From assembly GCA_002869385.1 (NCBI GenBank), contig PKTB01000024.1, positions 685,990 through 749,989 on the forward strand: a DNA stretch of 64,000 nucleotides, given 5' to 3'. Below, one piece after another: positions 1 through 8,436 of the stretch. The translations under genes were made by a program, and so were the position numbers. Position 1 is the stretch's first letter. The number at the start of each line of letters is the position of its first letter. A model generated the notes under the pieces. The model was not told the DNA's origin. It was given only the letters and a program-made list of their open reading frames with translations, and made no database searches. Origin of the DNA: Marinilabiliales bacterium. GTDB lineage: Bacteria > Bacteroidota > Bacteroidia > Bacteroidales > ML635J-15.

Positions 1-2109
1 ATGACTATCGCACAATGTAAAAAGATCGAGCTTTGTATTGAAATTAGAACCACATAATGATATAACTACATCCTGAAATTCTTCTTCTATTGTAAAGGAG
101 TACCAATGCTCCTCTCCTGCTTGCAAAATATCAGTTTGTGACGGAGATCCTACAATTCCATAATAGATCGCTAAATCACAATCTGAACCGGCAACAAGAG
201 GTTCTTCTGAAACATTTACAGTCCATTCCTGAGTATCACCACCATCAACACTTAATAAATAGGTAACTGAGCCGCTAAAATCATTTGATGTTACACCACT
301 CTCCTGCTCTACTGCACTAACTGTAGCTGTAACACTATATGGTAATACAAAATCAGCAATCATGTTATCAATAGCAAATCCGTTTGGCATTACAATATCA
401 ACTGAATAAGCATCATAATCAATATCAGAATTTCCAATTTGATCATCAAAATTAAATGAAATAAACTTGGGTTCTAAAATATTATCATAAGGTATAGCAA
501 ATGCACCTATTTTATTAGCATAAGGGACTACTAATTCAGTTGTAGCATATTCCAAATTTATTTTAAACAAACCATTTGTTTCACCATATAAACATCCATA
601 CATTATTCCTGTAGCCATATTGTAAGATATATCCTGAGCATATGCTAAATCCTGTCCCACATACCCAATACTTGTAACAGATGCATCAACTGTACTTATC
701 TTATATAGATTATCTGTATTTATAGAAATACAGTATAAATTATGCAAATTATCAAAATCAATAGAAATCATCATATCTGCTCCCGTTGCAACACCAATTT
801 CAGTCATTACAGCAGTTGCTAAATCAATTGTACAAATATGTGTCTCTGACGAACCACCATCGACAGCACTAATATACATTACATCATTTACCCAATCATA
901 TGCTAAACCAGTTGGAATAAATGAAGCTAGACCTGTAATTGTAGCAACTTCTGTAAGTATTCCTGTAGCAACATCAATAGTGTACAATTTATTATCATTA
1001 GCAACTAAGTAATATACACCATTTGCGTACTCCATAGAATAAGGAAATGATCCAGTATAATCTGCTACATTTACAGAATCCCCAAAAGGTAAAACAAAAG
1101 AGTACAAATCATCATGAAAGCCATCATGATAATATGCTTCAAAAGCTTCAACAACATCTATATCAAACCTTATAGTGTCATTGTAAGGGTTTTCGTCATT
1201 ATCAGCTGTCACAATTGCTGTTGCTGTATAACTTCCAAGTTCTGGAGCTACCCACTCTTCCAAACCAATCTCAAATGTATCACCCTGATCTACAGTAATT
1301 GAAGGTGTCCAGATTCCTCCTTCATACTCTGTCCAAAAACCATCTTTAACGATTAACTCCATTGTAAGATTTGTTATTTCTGAAGTGCTTCCGGCATTAA
1401 CAATTGCCATATCAGGAACAAGATTTTGTCCTGCTTGAATAATTACTGGAGTAACATAAGCAGCATAAACATCATTTATTGGTCTTTCAAAAACTGCAAT
1501 ATCATCTATAGCCCATCCATAACCCCAGTCTTGATTCTGGCTATATGTAAAAGATATCCTGACCTCGTCATTTCCAACAAAATCGTCCAAAGAAACTTCA
1601 ATTATTTGCCAACCATCATCTAGTGTTGTATTTTCCAATGTTAATAATGTTGTATATGTTGTCCCTTGATCTAAGGTTACTTCTACTTCACAAATATCAC
1701 TAAAATTATATGTGACAAATTGTAAAACCGCATTATCTACAGCACTCAAGTCAATATTTGGAGTAGCAAGTCTGATATCAATCATGTCTGTAACACATAT
1801 TGCATCGCGGGCACTTGCGTAACAATTTCCCCTGTAAGGAATTGTCCATGCAGGATCTGAAGCATTATTAGAAAATTGCCATGTACACTCAAAATCTGTC
1901 TTGAACCAACAATCCGGCAATGTACAATCATCAAAACCTTCATAAAAAATGTAATCTGAAGGACTAATAAATGATTTGTCTGTTAGTATTTCAAACGAAA
2001 TATTGTCCTGCTTATTTTGATAATCTTTTGGTGCAATTAATTGACTTTGTGCCAATAGCATATTAAATCCAAAAACTACCACTAGTGTCAATAAAATATC
2101 TTTTTTCAT
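1..2109 (-). CDS. Secreted choice-of-anchor/cleaved-adhesin protein, 5' part only
   Basis: The reading frame is open from the ATG at 2107-2109 down to base 1, giving at least 703 residues with the C-terminus outside the window. Residues 1-20 are a signal peptide ending near LLAQS. Residues about 52-200 (FYEGFDDCTLPDCW to AIDDIAVFE) look like a cleaved-adhesin/choice-of-anchor J jelly roll. Residues about 330-530 contain propeller-like turns such as LYTIDVATG. The following segment, ending QEWTVNVSEEP, resembles Ig-like modules of the giant protein at 52374. This architecture is typical of T9SS cargo, but the expected C-terminal sorting domain is not visible. Exact function unknown; surface adhesion or polymer binding is inference. 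Confidence 0.85.
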   Translation of the reverse strand, partial: MKKDILLTLVVVFGFNMLLAQSQLIAPKDYQNKQDNISFEILTDKSFISPSDYIFYEGFDDCTLPDCWFKTDFECTWQFSNNASDPAWTIPYRGNCYASARDAICVTDMIDIRLATPNIDLSAVDNAVLQFVTYNFSDICEVEVTLDQGTTYTTLLTLENTTLDDGWQIIEVSLDDFVGNDEVRISFTYSQNQDWGYGWAIDDIAVFERPINDVYAAYVTPVIIQAGQNLVPDMAIVNAGSTSEITNLTMELIVKDGFWTEYEGGIWTPSITVDQGDTFEIGLEEWVAPELGSYTATAIVTADNDENPYNDTIRFDIDVVEAFEAYYHDGFHDDLYSFVLPFGDSVNVADYTGSFPYSMEYANGVYYLVANDNKLYTIDVATGILTEVATITGLASFIPTGLAYDWVNDVMYISAVDGGSSETHICTIDLATAVMTEIGVATGADMMISIDFDNLHNLYCISINTDNLYKISTVDASVTSIGYVGQDLAYAQDISYNMATGIMYGCLYGETNGLFKINLEYATTELVVPYANKIGAFAIPYDNILEPKFISFNFDDQIGNSDIDYDAYSVDIVMPNGFAIDNMIADFVLPYSVTATVSAVEQESGVTSNDFSGSVTYLLSVDGGDTQEWTVNVSEEPLVAGSDCDLAIYYGIVGSPSQTDILQAGEEHWYSFTIEEEFQDVVISLCGSNFNTKLDLFTLCDSH

Positions 2110-2133
2110 GTTTAAATAAATTGAATGTTACTG

Positions 2134-2141
2134 CAAATCTA
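2134..2141 (-). promoter_or_regulatory. Bacteroidetes-type -7 box for the adhesin gene
   Basis: On the minus strand this reads TAGATTTG, matching TAnnTTTG, and lies 24 bases before the ATG. No clear -33 TTG is seen. Confidence 0.4.
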
Positions 2142-2268
2142 AACAAAGCGTATTATATATAAAAATATTATTTACGTCTGACATTAAAGACAATAACAAA
2201 ACTACTTACTTTTATTTTACTTATTATCTTCACTTTTTATAGTAATAGTACATTATTAAAGTGCTCAT

Positions 2269-2338
2269 CCATTTATAAACACAATTTGTTGATAGCTTTT
2301 TTATGATTGAACAATTTGAGCTGTTCATAATTCTAATT
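2269..2338. repeat. 70-bp direct repeat, copy 1, left of RAYT
   Basis: This copy matches 3114-3183 at 65 of 70 positions by hand alignment, in the same orientation. The pair brackets the transposase gene and its palindromes. It could be a segment duplicated with the element, or duplicated promoter DNA of the downstream helicase. Confidence 0.85.
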
Positions 2339-2347
2339 CTTCGTTAG

Positions 2348-2366
2348 CTCGGATTTGTAATCCGAG
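2348..2366. repeat. REP-like palindrome, copy a
   Basis: CTCGGATT, a 3-base loop, then AATCCGAG. Further copies lie at 2991-3047, 3078-3096 and 4825-4870. Short palindromes of this kind next to a RAYT gene are its expected substrates. Confidence 0.8.
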
Positions 2367-2410
2367 TGTAGATTATAATAAATTATTTTATATTTTTATA
2401 AAAAATAACT

Positions 2411-2980
2411 ATGAGTGACAGCTATAAAATATTCGATCAAAATGCTATATATTTTTTAACCTTAACAATTGTTGAATGGCTAGACATTTTTAATTGTGAG
2501 AAACAAAAGCAAATGATTGTCGACTCCTTAACATACTGTCAAAAAGAAAAAGGCTTGATTGTTTATGCTTGGTGTTTAATGCCTAATCATTTGCATTTAA
2601 TTTGTAGTGTATCATCAGATATTGGAATGTCTGGGTTTTTACGTGATTTTAAGAAATTTACATCAAAAGCAATTGTAAGGCTAATTAAAGAAACTCCAAA
2701 TAGCAGCAAAGAATGGATTTTGAAGCAATTATAAAAAGCATGTACTCATTTGAAAAGAGATCAAGAATATAAAGTCTGGCAGGATGGTAATCAGGTAATA
2801 ATAATTTTCTCAGCAAACTTTTTTTATCAAAAACTGAATTACATTCATAATAATCCAGTAAAAGCTAATCTGGTGGTCAATCCAGAAGATTATATGCATA
2901 GCTCAGCTAGAAATTATGCAGACTTAGATTATTTGTTAGAGGTGATTATTGAGCCACAACAATTGATTACATTTAGTTGA
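2411..2980 (+). pseudogene. REP-associated tyrosine transposase (RAYT), split by in-frame TAA
   Basis: A Y1-family (IS200-like) single-strand transposase of 189 codons with a TAA at codon 108 (2732-2734). The N-terminal part has the metal-binding HxH in MPNHLHLI. The part after the stop, in the same frame, has KVWQDGNQ and the catalytic tyrosine context KLNYIHNNPV. The two halves add up to a normal RAYT length, so one nonsense change separates them. The TAA sits where Glu (GAA) would be acceptable. RAYTs act on REP palindromes, and four copies surround this gene. Without readthrough or a base-calling error the product would lack the catalytic tyrosine. Confidence 0.85.
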
Positions 2981-2990
2981 TATATTTTCG

Positions 2991-3047
2991 CTCGGATTGC
3001 AACCGAAGTCTGTAGGACGAGCTCAGCAAAGCTAAATCCGAGCTAAC
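2991..3047. repeat. REP-like palindrome, copy b (interrupted)
   Basis: The CTCGGATT arm at 2991-2998 and the AATCCGAGCTAAC arm at 3035-3047 are separated by a middle insert containing AACCGAAGTC. It follows the transposase stop directly. Confidence 0.7.
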
Positions 3048-3077
3048 TGTGGGTTAAGTATAGATGATATTTAGCTG

Positions 3078-3096
3078 CTCGGATTGCAAATCCGAG
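3078..3096. repeat. REP-like palindrome, copy c
   Basis: CTCGGATT, GCA, AATCCGAG: a perfect stem with a 3-base loop, 17 bases before the second 70-bp direct repeat. Confidence 0.8.
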
Positions 3097-3113
3097 CTAA
3101 CAGGAGGAGATAC

Positions 3114-3183
3114 CCATTTATAAACACAATTTGTTGATAGTTTTTTTCTGATTAAACGATTTGAGCTATTCATAATTCTAATT
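3114..3183. repeat. 70-bp direct repeat, copy 2, upstream of helicase
   Basis: Second copy of the 2269-2338 sequence, ending 20 bases before the helicase ATG. Its position suggests it may carry the helicase promoter, which would mean the promoter region was duplicated around the RAYT unit. Confidence 0.85.
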
Positions 3184-3203
3184 TTGTAGTACAATTTACA
3201 GTA

Positions 3204-4631
3204 ATGATAGATAATTTCTTCAAAGATCAGATTAGTTCAAAGCTAGGCCATATTCCTACTCATGGTCAGGAAGTGGCAATTGGTCAGTTACTAAAATTTA
3301 TGAACGATCTTGAGAAATTCTGCATTTTTACATTAAAAGGTTATGCTGGTACTGGTAAGACAAGCTTGATTAGTGCTTTAATCAAAGTACTTGCAGATAT
3401 GAAAATCAATACTGTTTTACTTGCACCAACGGGTCGTGCTGCAAAAGTTCTTTCAAGCTATTCCGGCAAGTCAGCAACTACAATTCACAAGTGCATTTAT
3501 CGTAAAAAAACGACAAAAAAAGCTGATAGTGGCTTCGGAATAAATTTTAACAAGTATAAAGACACTGTTTTTATTGTTGATGAAGCATCAATGATTGGCA
3601 ATATAGACAATGGGCATAGTGTTTTTGGAACTGGCAGACTTTTAGATGATTTATTAAGCTATGTTTTTAATGACAATAATTGCCGCCTGGTTTTACTTGG
3701 AGATATTGCTCAGCTTCCTCCTATTGGGACAAACCTAAGTCCGGCATTAGACAAGGGATATCTCGAATCACTAGGCATGAAAGTTTATACAACAGAGCTT
3801 AACGAGGTTGTGCGTCAAAGCGAAGAATCAGGAATATTGGAAAATGCCACACTAATAAGAAATATGCTCTCAGACGAAAACTATGATTTGCCTAAGTTTA
3901 AGTTAGCAGATTTTAATGATGTTGAGTCTATAAGTTGTGCAGAATTACTTGAGGAATTAGAGTCGTGTTATTCTAAATTTGGTGAGCATGAAACCAAAGT
4001 TATTTGCAGATCAAATAAGTATGCTAATAAGTATAATCTGGGAATTCGAAACAGGATAATGTGGAAAGAAGAGGATATTTCGCATGGCGACCTGCTGATG
4101 GTTGTAAAAAACAATTATAGCTGGCTGCCCGAAAATGCAGAAATCGATTTTATTGCAAATGGAGATATTATCGAAGTTCTTAGAATTGGTAAAAGAATGG
4201 AAATTTATGGTCATACTTATGTTGACCTAACAGTTAGTTTTATTGATTATACTGCTTTGGAAATAGATGTAAAGGTTATTTTAGATACTCTCAGCCTTGA
4301 TGCTCCTGCTATGGACGCTAATTATCACAAAGATTTATACCAGCAATTACAAATAGATTATGATCATATATCTGATAGCAATAAAAGGCATGAAGAAATA
4401 ATGAAAGACCCATATTATAATGCCTTACAAATAAAGTTTGCTTATGCAGTTACATGTCATAAGTCTCAAGGAGGTCAATGGCCTGCAGTTTTTGTAGACC
4501 ATGGCTGGCTCGATATTGATAATATGGGACCAAAAGAAAATTACGAATTCCTTAGATGGCTTTATACTGCAGTAACCAGAGCAACAGAAAAACTATATCT
4601 GGTTAATTTTAAAAAGGAATTTATGGAGTAA
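3204..4631 (+). CDS. RecD-like ATP-dependent DNA helicase (SF1B)
   Basis: A 475-residue helicase with all core motifs visible: Walker A GYAGTGKTS (46-54), Walker B DEAS (126-129), motif III GDIAQLPPIG (166-175), motif V-like TCHKSQG (417-423) and the C-terminal YTAVTRA (454-460). It corresponds to the short stand-alone RecD/Dda-type helicases common in Bacteroidetes, without RecB or RecC partners nearby. A role in replication-fork or repair DNA unwinding with 5'-3' polarity is inferred from the family. It is flanked on both sides by REP-like palindromes, so it may be transcribed alone. Confidence 0.93.
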   Translation: MIDNFFKDQISSKLGHIPTHGQEVAIGQLLKFMNDLEKFCIFTLKGYAGTGKTSLISALIKVLADMKINTVLLAPTGRAAKVLSSYSGKSATTIHKCIYRKKTTKKADSGFGINFNKYKDTVFIVDEASMIGNIDNGHSVFGTGRLLDDLLSYVFNDNNCRLVLLGDIAQLPPIGTNLSPALDKGYLESLGMKVYTTELNEVVRQSEESGILENATLIRNMLSDENYDLPKFKLADFNDVESISCAELLEELESCYSKFGEHETKVICRSNKYANKYNLGIRNRIMWKEEDISHGDLLMVVKNNYSWLPENAEIDFIANGDIIEVLRIGKRMEIYGHTYVDLTVSFIDYTALEIDVKVILDTLSLDAPAMDANYHKDLYQQLQIDYDHISDSNKRHEEIMKDPYYNALQIKFAYAVTCHKSQGGQWPAVFVDHGWLDIDNMGPKENYEFLRWLYTAVTRATEKLYLVNFKKEFME

Positions 4632-4639
4632 AATAAACA

Positions 4640-4681
4640 ATATTCAATATTCAATATTCAATATTCATTCGCTGCGGCGAA
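4640..4681. repeat. AATATTC tandem run joined to a GC palindrome
   Basis: Four tandem AATATTC-type units (about 4648-4667) run into ATTCATTCGCTGCGGCGAA. Bases 4660-4681 match 28570-28591 at 21 of 22 positions, the left half of the 42-bp palindrome there. It appears to be a decayed copy of the same repeat family. Confidence 0.6.
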
Positions 4682-4824
4682 CAATAATCAATATTTTTAA
4701 GAAAGTTAACATAGATATACATTTATTTCACGTAATAATTGGCATTAAGCAACACTTTTTACACGTAATAATTGTTTCTTAAATACATTATTTACAGGGA
4801 ATATTCGATTATGGCCTTGGTTAA

Positions 4825-4870
4825 CTCGGATTACAACCGAAGTCCTTTATTGCTCGGATTGCAAATCCGA
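4825..4870. repeat. REP-like palindromes, copy d (double)
   Basis: CTCGGATTACAACCGAAG is followed by a clean CTCGGATT-GCA-AATCCGA at 4853-4870. It belongs to the same family as the copies around the RAYT gene. Confidence 0.75.
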
Positions 4871-4894
4871 ACTAGCTATTTGATTGTTGAGTAA

Positions 4895-4923
4895 AACAAA
4901 AAAAGGCGCCCTTTCGGACGCCT
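4895..4923 (-). terminator. Rho-independent terminator of the blaI-blaR1-like operon
   Basis: On the minus strand AGGCGTCC, a GAAA-type loop and GGGCGCCT are followed by a run of T, 9 bases after the stop of the M56 gene. Confidence 0.8.
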
Positions 4924-4931
4924 AAATTCTA

Positions 4932-6170
4932 CTATTGTAATTTAAAGTTAATTGGAATAACAAATTCAACGTTTACAGGTTTACCATCGATTTCTCCAGG
5001 AGTCCAATCAGGCATTTCTGCAATAACACGAACAGCCTCAGCATCAAGCAATTCGTTAACAGGCTCAACAACTTCAGCATTTTCGACTGCACCAGTCTTT
5101 GAGATTTCAAACTTAACAAAAACCTTGCCCTCAGTTCCATCAGTTCTTGCTTGTTCTGGATACTTAATTTCACCGACCAAATAATTAACTAATGCATTCT
5201 CGTCGTCTCCGAATGAAGGTAAAACTTCAACTTCTGAATAGTCATACATTTTTTCTTCTACTGCATTAACTTTTTCCTGTGTTTCTTTATCAATACTTTT
5301 AGTATTAGTTTGCTCCTCTGTACAAGAAATTGCAAATACAATAATTCCAATTAATGGCAATGCCATTACATAAAGCCAACGCAAGTAGCGTGGCGAACGA
5401 TTTTTTTTCATCATTTTCATTCTTTTTAAAGTGAGTGATTCATTAAAATTGTTGGCCAACCCAATTCTTTTACCAACTACATTCTCAAAAAGGAGCATAA
5501 AATATCCTGCTGTGTCAAAGCCTTGCTCCATAACTCTTTCATCAGCAAGATATTCGTGGGTTGATTTTAAATTATCTTTTATAATCCAGAAAAATGGATT
5601 TATCCAATAAACAGAACATATAATCTCTGCCAATAGATTATCTATACTATGTTTTTGTCTAATATGTATTGATTCATGCGAAATTATCTGTTCTAAACCT
5701 TCTTCATCTTCATAATGGCTTTTACTAACATATATATGCCTAAAAATTGAAAAAGGATTAATCTTGTCATCACTGGTAACAATGATAAAATCACCTTTAG
5801 TAGATTTATCTGATGCCTTATTTATTCTATAAATAGATATTATAGCCCAAAGAATTCTTAATGCAAAAAATGCAGCAATGACACTATAAATTAATAAACT
5901 GTAATTGATTGTCGAGGGACTTGCCTGAACTACTTCCCCACCTGCTGTAACAACAATTTCATCTAATACTATCGGAACAGCATACGTGGTTTCTGTTTGC
6001 TCAATAGGTATTTGAATAAAAGGTAAAATTGGCGGTAATAGCATAGCAATTATCAGATATACCCTATTCAATTTAAAATATGTTGTATTCTTCAAAAATA
6101 TGAAATAGAATAAGTATAAAACACCCGAGGCTGAAACTACTTGTATTAAATATTTTATAAATTCGTTCAT
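4932..6170 (-). CDS. M56 (BlaR1/MecR1-like) membrane metalloprotease with TonB C-terminal domain
   Basis: A 412-residue inner-membrane protein. Transmembrane segments lie at about 8-27, 36-52, 92-112 and 272-291. The zinc protease motif HESIH is at 165-169, followed by a distal Glu in THEYLADE. The C-terminal 80 residues form a TonB-type domain (PEQARTDGTEGKVFVKFEI, then PVNVEFVIPINFKL). In BlaR1/MecR1 systems the protease inactivates the BlaI/MecI repressor after sensing an envelope signal. Here the sensor domain is replaced by a TonB domain, a common Bacteroidetes form whose signal is unknown. It lies directly downstream of the blaI-like gene with a 44-bp gap, so the two are one operon. Confidence 0.92.
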   Translation of the reverse strand: MNEFIKYLIQVVSASGVLYLFYFIFLKNTTYFKLNRVYLIIAMLLPPILPFIQIPIEQTETTYAVPIVLDEIVVTAGGEVVQASPSTINYSLLIYSVIAAFFALRILWAIISIYRINKASDKSTKGDFIIVTSDDKINPFSIFRHIYVSKSHYEDEEGLEQIISHESIHIRQKHSIDNLLAEIICSVYWINPFFWIIKDNLKSTHEYLADERVMEQGFDTAGYFMLLFENVVGKRIGLANNFNESLTLKRMKMMKKNRSPRYLRWLYVMALPLIGIIVFAISCTEEQTNTKSIDKETQEKVNAVEEKMYDYSEVEVLPSFGDDENALVNYLVGEIKYPEQARTDGTEGKVFVKFEISKTGAVENAEVVEPVNELLDAEAVRVIAEMPDWTPGEIDGKPVNVEFVIPINFKLQ

Positions 6171-6188
6171 GACTTTTTTGTTTTGGAC

Positions 6189-6204
6189 CGATGACCGGTC
6201 ATCG
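6189..6204. repeat. 16-bp perfect palindrome before the M56 start codon
   Basis: CGATGACCGGTCATCG lies in the 44-bp gap between the repressor stop and the protease ATG. It could be an mRNA processing hairpin or an operator; neither is shown. Confidence 0.6.
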
Positions 6205-6214
6205 ATGTATTAAT

Positions 6215-6589
6215 TTAATCCTTACTCTTCTTTATCTCCTCTTCTATCATCTTCTTCATTTCTTCAAGATCTTTCTTGCTAATATTTTCATCTTTAGCAA
6301 AAAACGAAACCAGTTTTTTATAAGATTTATCAAAGTAATTATCTACAAGCTTGTTCAAACTGCCCTCTTTATATTCTTCCTTACTAACAAGCGTAAAATA
6401 TTCGTAAGTCTTGCCATAAGCTTTATGATCGACAAATCCTTTCTTCTCTAATATCCTTACAATTGTAGAAACAGTATTGTAGGCAGGTTTGGGCTCAGGC
6501 ATCATTTCAATTATATCATTTACAAATGACGGACCTCTGTCCCATAATATTTGCATTATTTGCTCTTCTGATTTTGTTAGTTCTTTCAT
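6215..6589 (-). CDS. BlaI/MecI-family transcriptional repressor
   Basis: A 124-residue winged-helix regulator starting MKELTKSEEQIMQILWDRG. The helix-turn-helix continues through AYNTVSTIVRILEKKGFV, and the C-terminal half is the acidic/basic dimerisation and cleavage region. An upstream in-frame start at 6628 would lie upstream of the predicted +1 and inside an operator dyad, so 6589 is preferred. The family represses its own operon and is destroyed by the partner M56 protease encoded next. Two matching dyads sit on the promoter, supporting autorepression. Confidence 0.92.
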   Translation of the reverse strand: MKELTKSEEQIMQILWDRGPSFVNDIIEMMPEPKPAYNTVSTIVRILEKKGFVDHKAYGKTYEYFTLVSKEEYKEGSLNKLVDNYFDKSYKKLVSFFAKDENISKKDLEEMKKMIEEEIKKSKD

Positions 6590-6617
6590 AATTTTATTCT
6601 TTTCTAAATCTATAACG

Positions 6618-6648
6618 CAAATATACAACTAATATTTTAGTTTATCAA
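6618..6648 (-). promoter_or_regulatory. Promoter of the blaI-like operon
   Basis: The minus strand reads TTG (6646-6648), 20 bases, then TATATTTG (6618-6625), which fits the Bacteroidetes TTG/TAnnTTTG promoter. Transcription would begin near 6611, about 22 bases before the repressor start. Confidence 0.7.
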
Positions 6649-6662
6649 CTAATTCTTTAGTT
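6627..6662. promoter_or_regulatory. Paired operator dyads for the BlaI-like repressor
   Basis: Two identical half-site pairs, AACTAA-4N-TTAGTT, at 6627-6642 and 6647-6662 are spaced exactly 20 bp (about two helical turns). The first lies between the -33 and -7 boxes and the second overlaps the -33 box, so binding would block polymerase. A third copy is at 6711-6726. Confidence 0.75.
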
Positions 6663-6710
6663 TATTTTGTTAAAAAAATCTTAATACGCTTTTATTCAAC
6701 TACTTACAAC

Positions 6711-6726
6711 AACTAAAATATTAGTT
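6711..6726. promoter_or_regulatory. Third AACTAA-4N-TTAGTT dyad
   Basis: Same dyad as the two on the repressor promoter, overlapping the stop codon of the lipoate ligase gene. It may be an auxiliary operator. Confidence 0.6.
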
Positions 6727-7323
6727 ATTATAGTGTTGAATTAGTGAAGACTTCAGCACTTTAATGTTAATTTTATAGCTTTGAGCCAATATAGAAGTTA
6801 CAAATTCTAAATGGTTTCTACCTTTTCGATAATCTGGTTCGGTATCTGGATGTTTTAAATACTTAGCTATTGTTTCTACTTTTTCGGATATATTAATGAC
6901 AGCATGAAAGAAAAGATAATCTTTTCCTCTATACATTGAACTACCAACAATCTTTTTCCCATTCAAGACAATATCTGAAACCCCTTTTATTTCAAGATTT
7001 TTAACTCCTTGATCTTTTAATGCATTAATAATGTAATTATTACAATTTCTAAAGAATTGTTTAATCTCTGTTAACGAAGATTGAAAGGAAATAATTGATA
7101 CAACAAGAGTGTTTGGTGATAATATAACTGAATGCCCTCCTGAAGGTCTTTGCATGACAATAACATTATCAATTAAGATATTTTCTTGATTCAAAGCACT
7201 TTCAATATTATCGCGCTGACCAAGTATAGCATAGGTTTTATCAGGCTGCCAAACTAAAATATTACTTTCATTATATTTTAGTATCTCTATATCTGGCAAG
7301 TTATACTTTTCAAGTTTAATCAT
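6721..7323 (-). CDS. lplA: Lipoate-protein ligase A family
   Basis: A 200-residue BPL/LplA/LipB-fold enzyme that activates lipoate or octanoate with ATP and attaches it to a lysine of lipoyl domains. The substrate loop RPSGGHSVI (59-67) corresponds to the RRxSGGG motif. NGKKIVGSSM (about 122-131) carries the catalytic lysine. It is shorter than E. coli LplA, lacking the C-terminal accessory domain, as in many Bacteroidetes and archaeal versions. The dehydrogenase E2 at 10197 is a plausible client. Its last codons contain a BlaI-type dyad, but nothing else links it to that operon. Confidence 0.88.
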   Translation of the reverse strand: MIKLEKYNLPDIEILKYNESNILVWQPDKTYAILGQRDNIESALNQENILIDNVIVMQRPSGGHSVILSPNTLVVSIISFQSSLTEIKQFFRNCNNYIINALKDQGVKNLEIKGVSDIVLNGKKIVGSSMYRGKDYLFFHAVINISEKVETIAKYLKHPDTEPDYRKGRNHLEFVTSILAQSYKINIKVLKSSLIQHYNN

Positions 7324-7456
7324 TAATGCAAAATAAGTATTTTATTCTTATTTTATGAAAGAAATCTTAGCACATATCAAAGATTTCTGTCATAATCTTT
7401 GCAGACCTCGAAACTCGGTCAAAGCAAACATATACGCCAGAAACGTTCTTAGAATT

Positions 7457-7492
7457 ATTTGTAATCCCCGGACTTTGTCCAGGTTTACAAAT
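7457..7492. repeat. Imperfect inverted repeat in intergenic DNA
   Basis: ATTTGTAA pairs with TTACAAAT around an inner CGGAC/GTCC stem. The 7324-7607 gap otherwise holds no gene that I can see. Such hairpins resemble the other dispersed repeats of this window. Confidence 0.5.
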
Positions 7493-7607
7493 ATTTAGCC
7501 CCTACAGGGCTTCAACAGAATATCAAGCATTTAACTCTTTGAAAAATAAATTCGTATCTTATACTAAAAAATGTGCAATTTTCATTAAATTGCAGAAAAC
7601 TATTCCT

Positions 7608-8330
7608 ATGGTACTAAAAATATTAAACGTAGTTTTATTTATTGCAATGGTTTATGTAAACTTTTTAGCTAACTCATTACCAATTAACGGGCAGTCAACT
7701 GGCGAAATTTCGAATGCATATTCCAATTTATTTGCACCGGCAGGAATTACATTTTCTATATGGGGGATTATTTATCTGGCTCTTGGGGTCAGCTCTGTAC
7801 TATTATTCAAATCAAACAACAAGGAGATACTTCAGTAAATCTCGTGGTTCTATATTTTTAGTTCTGCCCTCAATGCTATTTGGATTTTCGCTTGGCACTA
7901 TAATAAATTCGGTTTATCAGTAATTATAATGTTGCTTTTATTAATATCATTGATTATGATAAACATTAAATTAAGTTCTCATCCTAATAGCATTATTAAA
8001 GCTAGTTTTGGAATTTATTTAGGCTGGATATGCATCGCAACAATAGCAAACATAACAGTATGGCTAGTTAGTTTAAATTGGTCAGGATTTGGTTTGTCTG
8101 AAGAAATATGGACCATTTTGCTAATTATTATTGGACTAGCAATTACTGTTGCTGCTGTAGCAAAATTTAAGAATCCATTTATTGCCTTATCTGTAATTTG
8201 GGCTTTTGTCGGGATCTCAATAAAACAGAATGGGAACTCTAATGCAGTCTTTATCACAGCATTAATTTCTGCAATATTGTTTACGGGTATACTAATATTT
8301 TACATAATAAAGAAACCTTTAGAAAGCTAG
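7608..8330 (+). pseudogene. TspO-like tryptophan-rich membrane protein, split by in-frame TAA
   Basis: A 240-codon membrane protein with a TAA at codon 77 (7836-7838) and no frameshift: the frame resumes as ISWFYIFSSALNAIWIFAWHY. The N-terminal AGITFSIWGIIYLALG and the tryptophan-rich following segment match the larger Bacteroidetes relatives of the TspO/MBR family, with about seven hydrophobic helices. The ATG at 7608 is preferred over a TTG at 7539. The premature stop could be a GAA-to-TAA change. If real, only two helices would be made. The ligand (tetrapyrrole or lipid) is unknown. Confidence 0.75.
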
Positions 8331-8363
8331 GATTTTAATGAAGTGAGCTAAAGTTATTTGAGC

Positions 8364-8411
8364 GGTGCCTTCGAGACAATTTCGATGAAAAATCGAAATT
8401 CCTCAGTCACC
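8364..8411. repeat. Hairpin repeat left of the GIY-YIG gene
   Basis: Outer arms GGTG/CACC and inner arms AATTTCGAT/ATCGAAATT. It shares GCCTTCGAGACAATTT and CCTCAG with the minus strand of 8774-8815, so the gene is bracketed by inverted copies. Confidence 0.75.
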
Positions 8412-8421
8412 TAATATTTAA

Positions 8422-8429
8422 TAAATTTG
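8422..8429 (+). promoter_or_regulatory. -7 box of the GIY-YIG gene
   Basis: TAAATTTG ends 7 bases before the ATG, so the transcript would be leaderless or nearly so. Confidence 0.5.
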
Positions 8430-8436
8430 TATTAAT

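Noticed and set aside
2348..3096. CRISPR array
   Set aside because: The repeats are palindromes of irregular spacing around a RAYT gene, without spacers of constant length or cas genes.
6191..6451. Plus-strand open frame inside the blaI-like gene
   Set aside because: Shadow of a well-supported repressor gene on the other strand.
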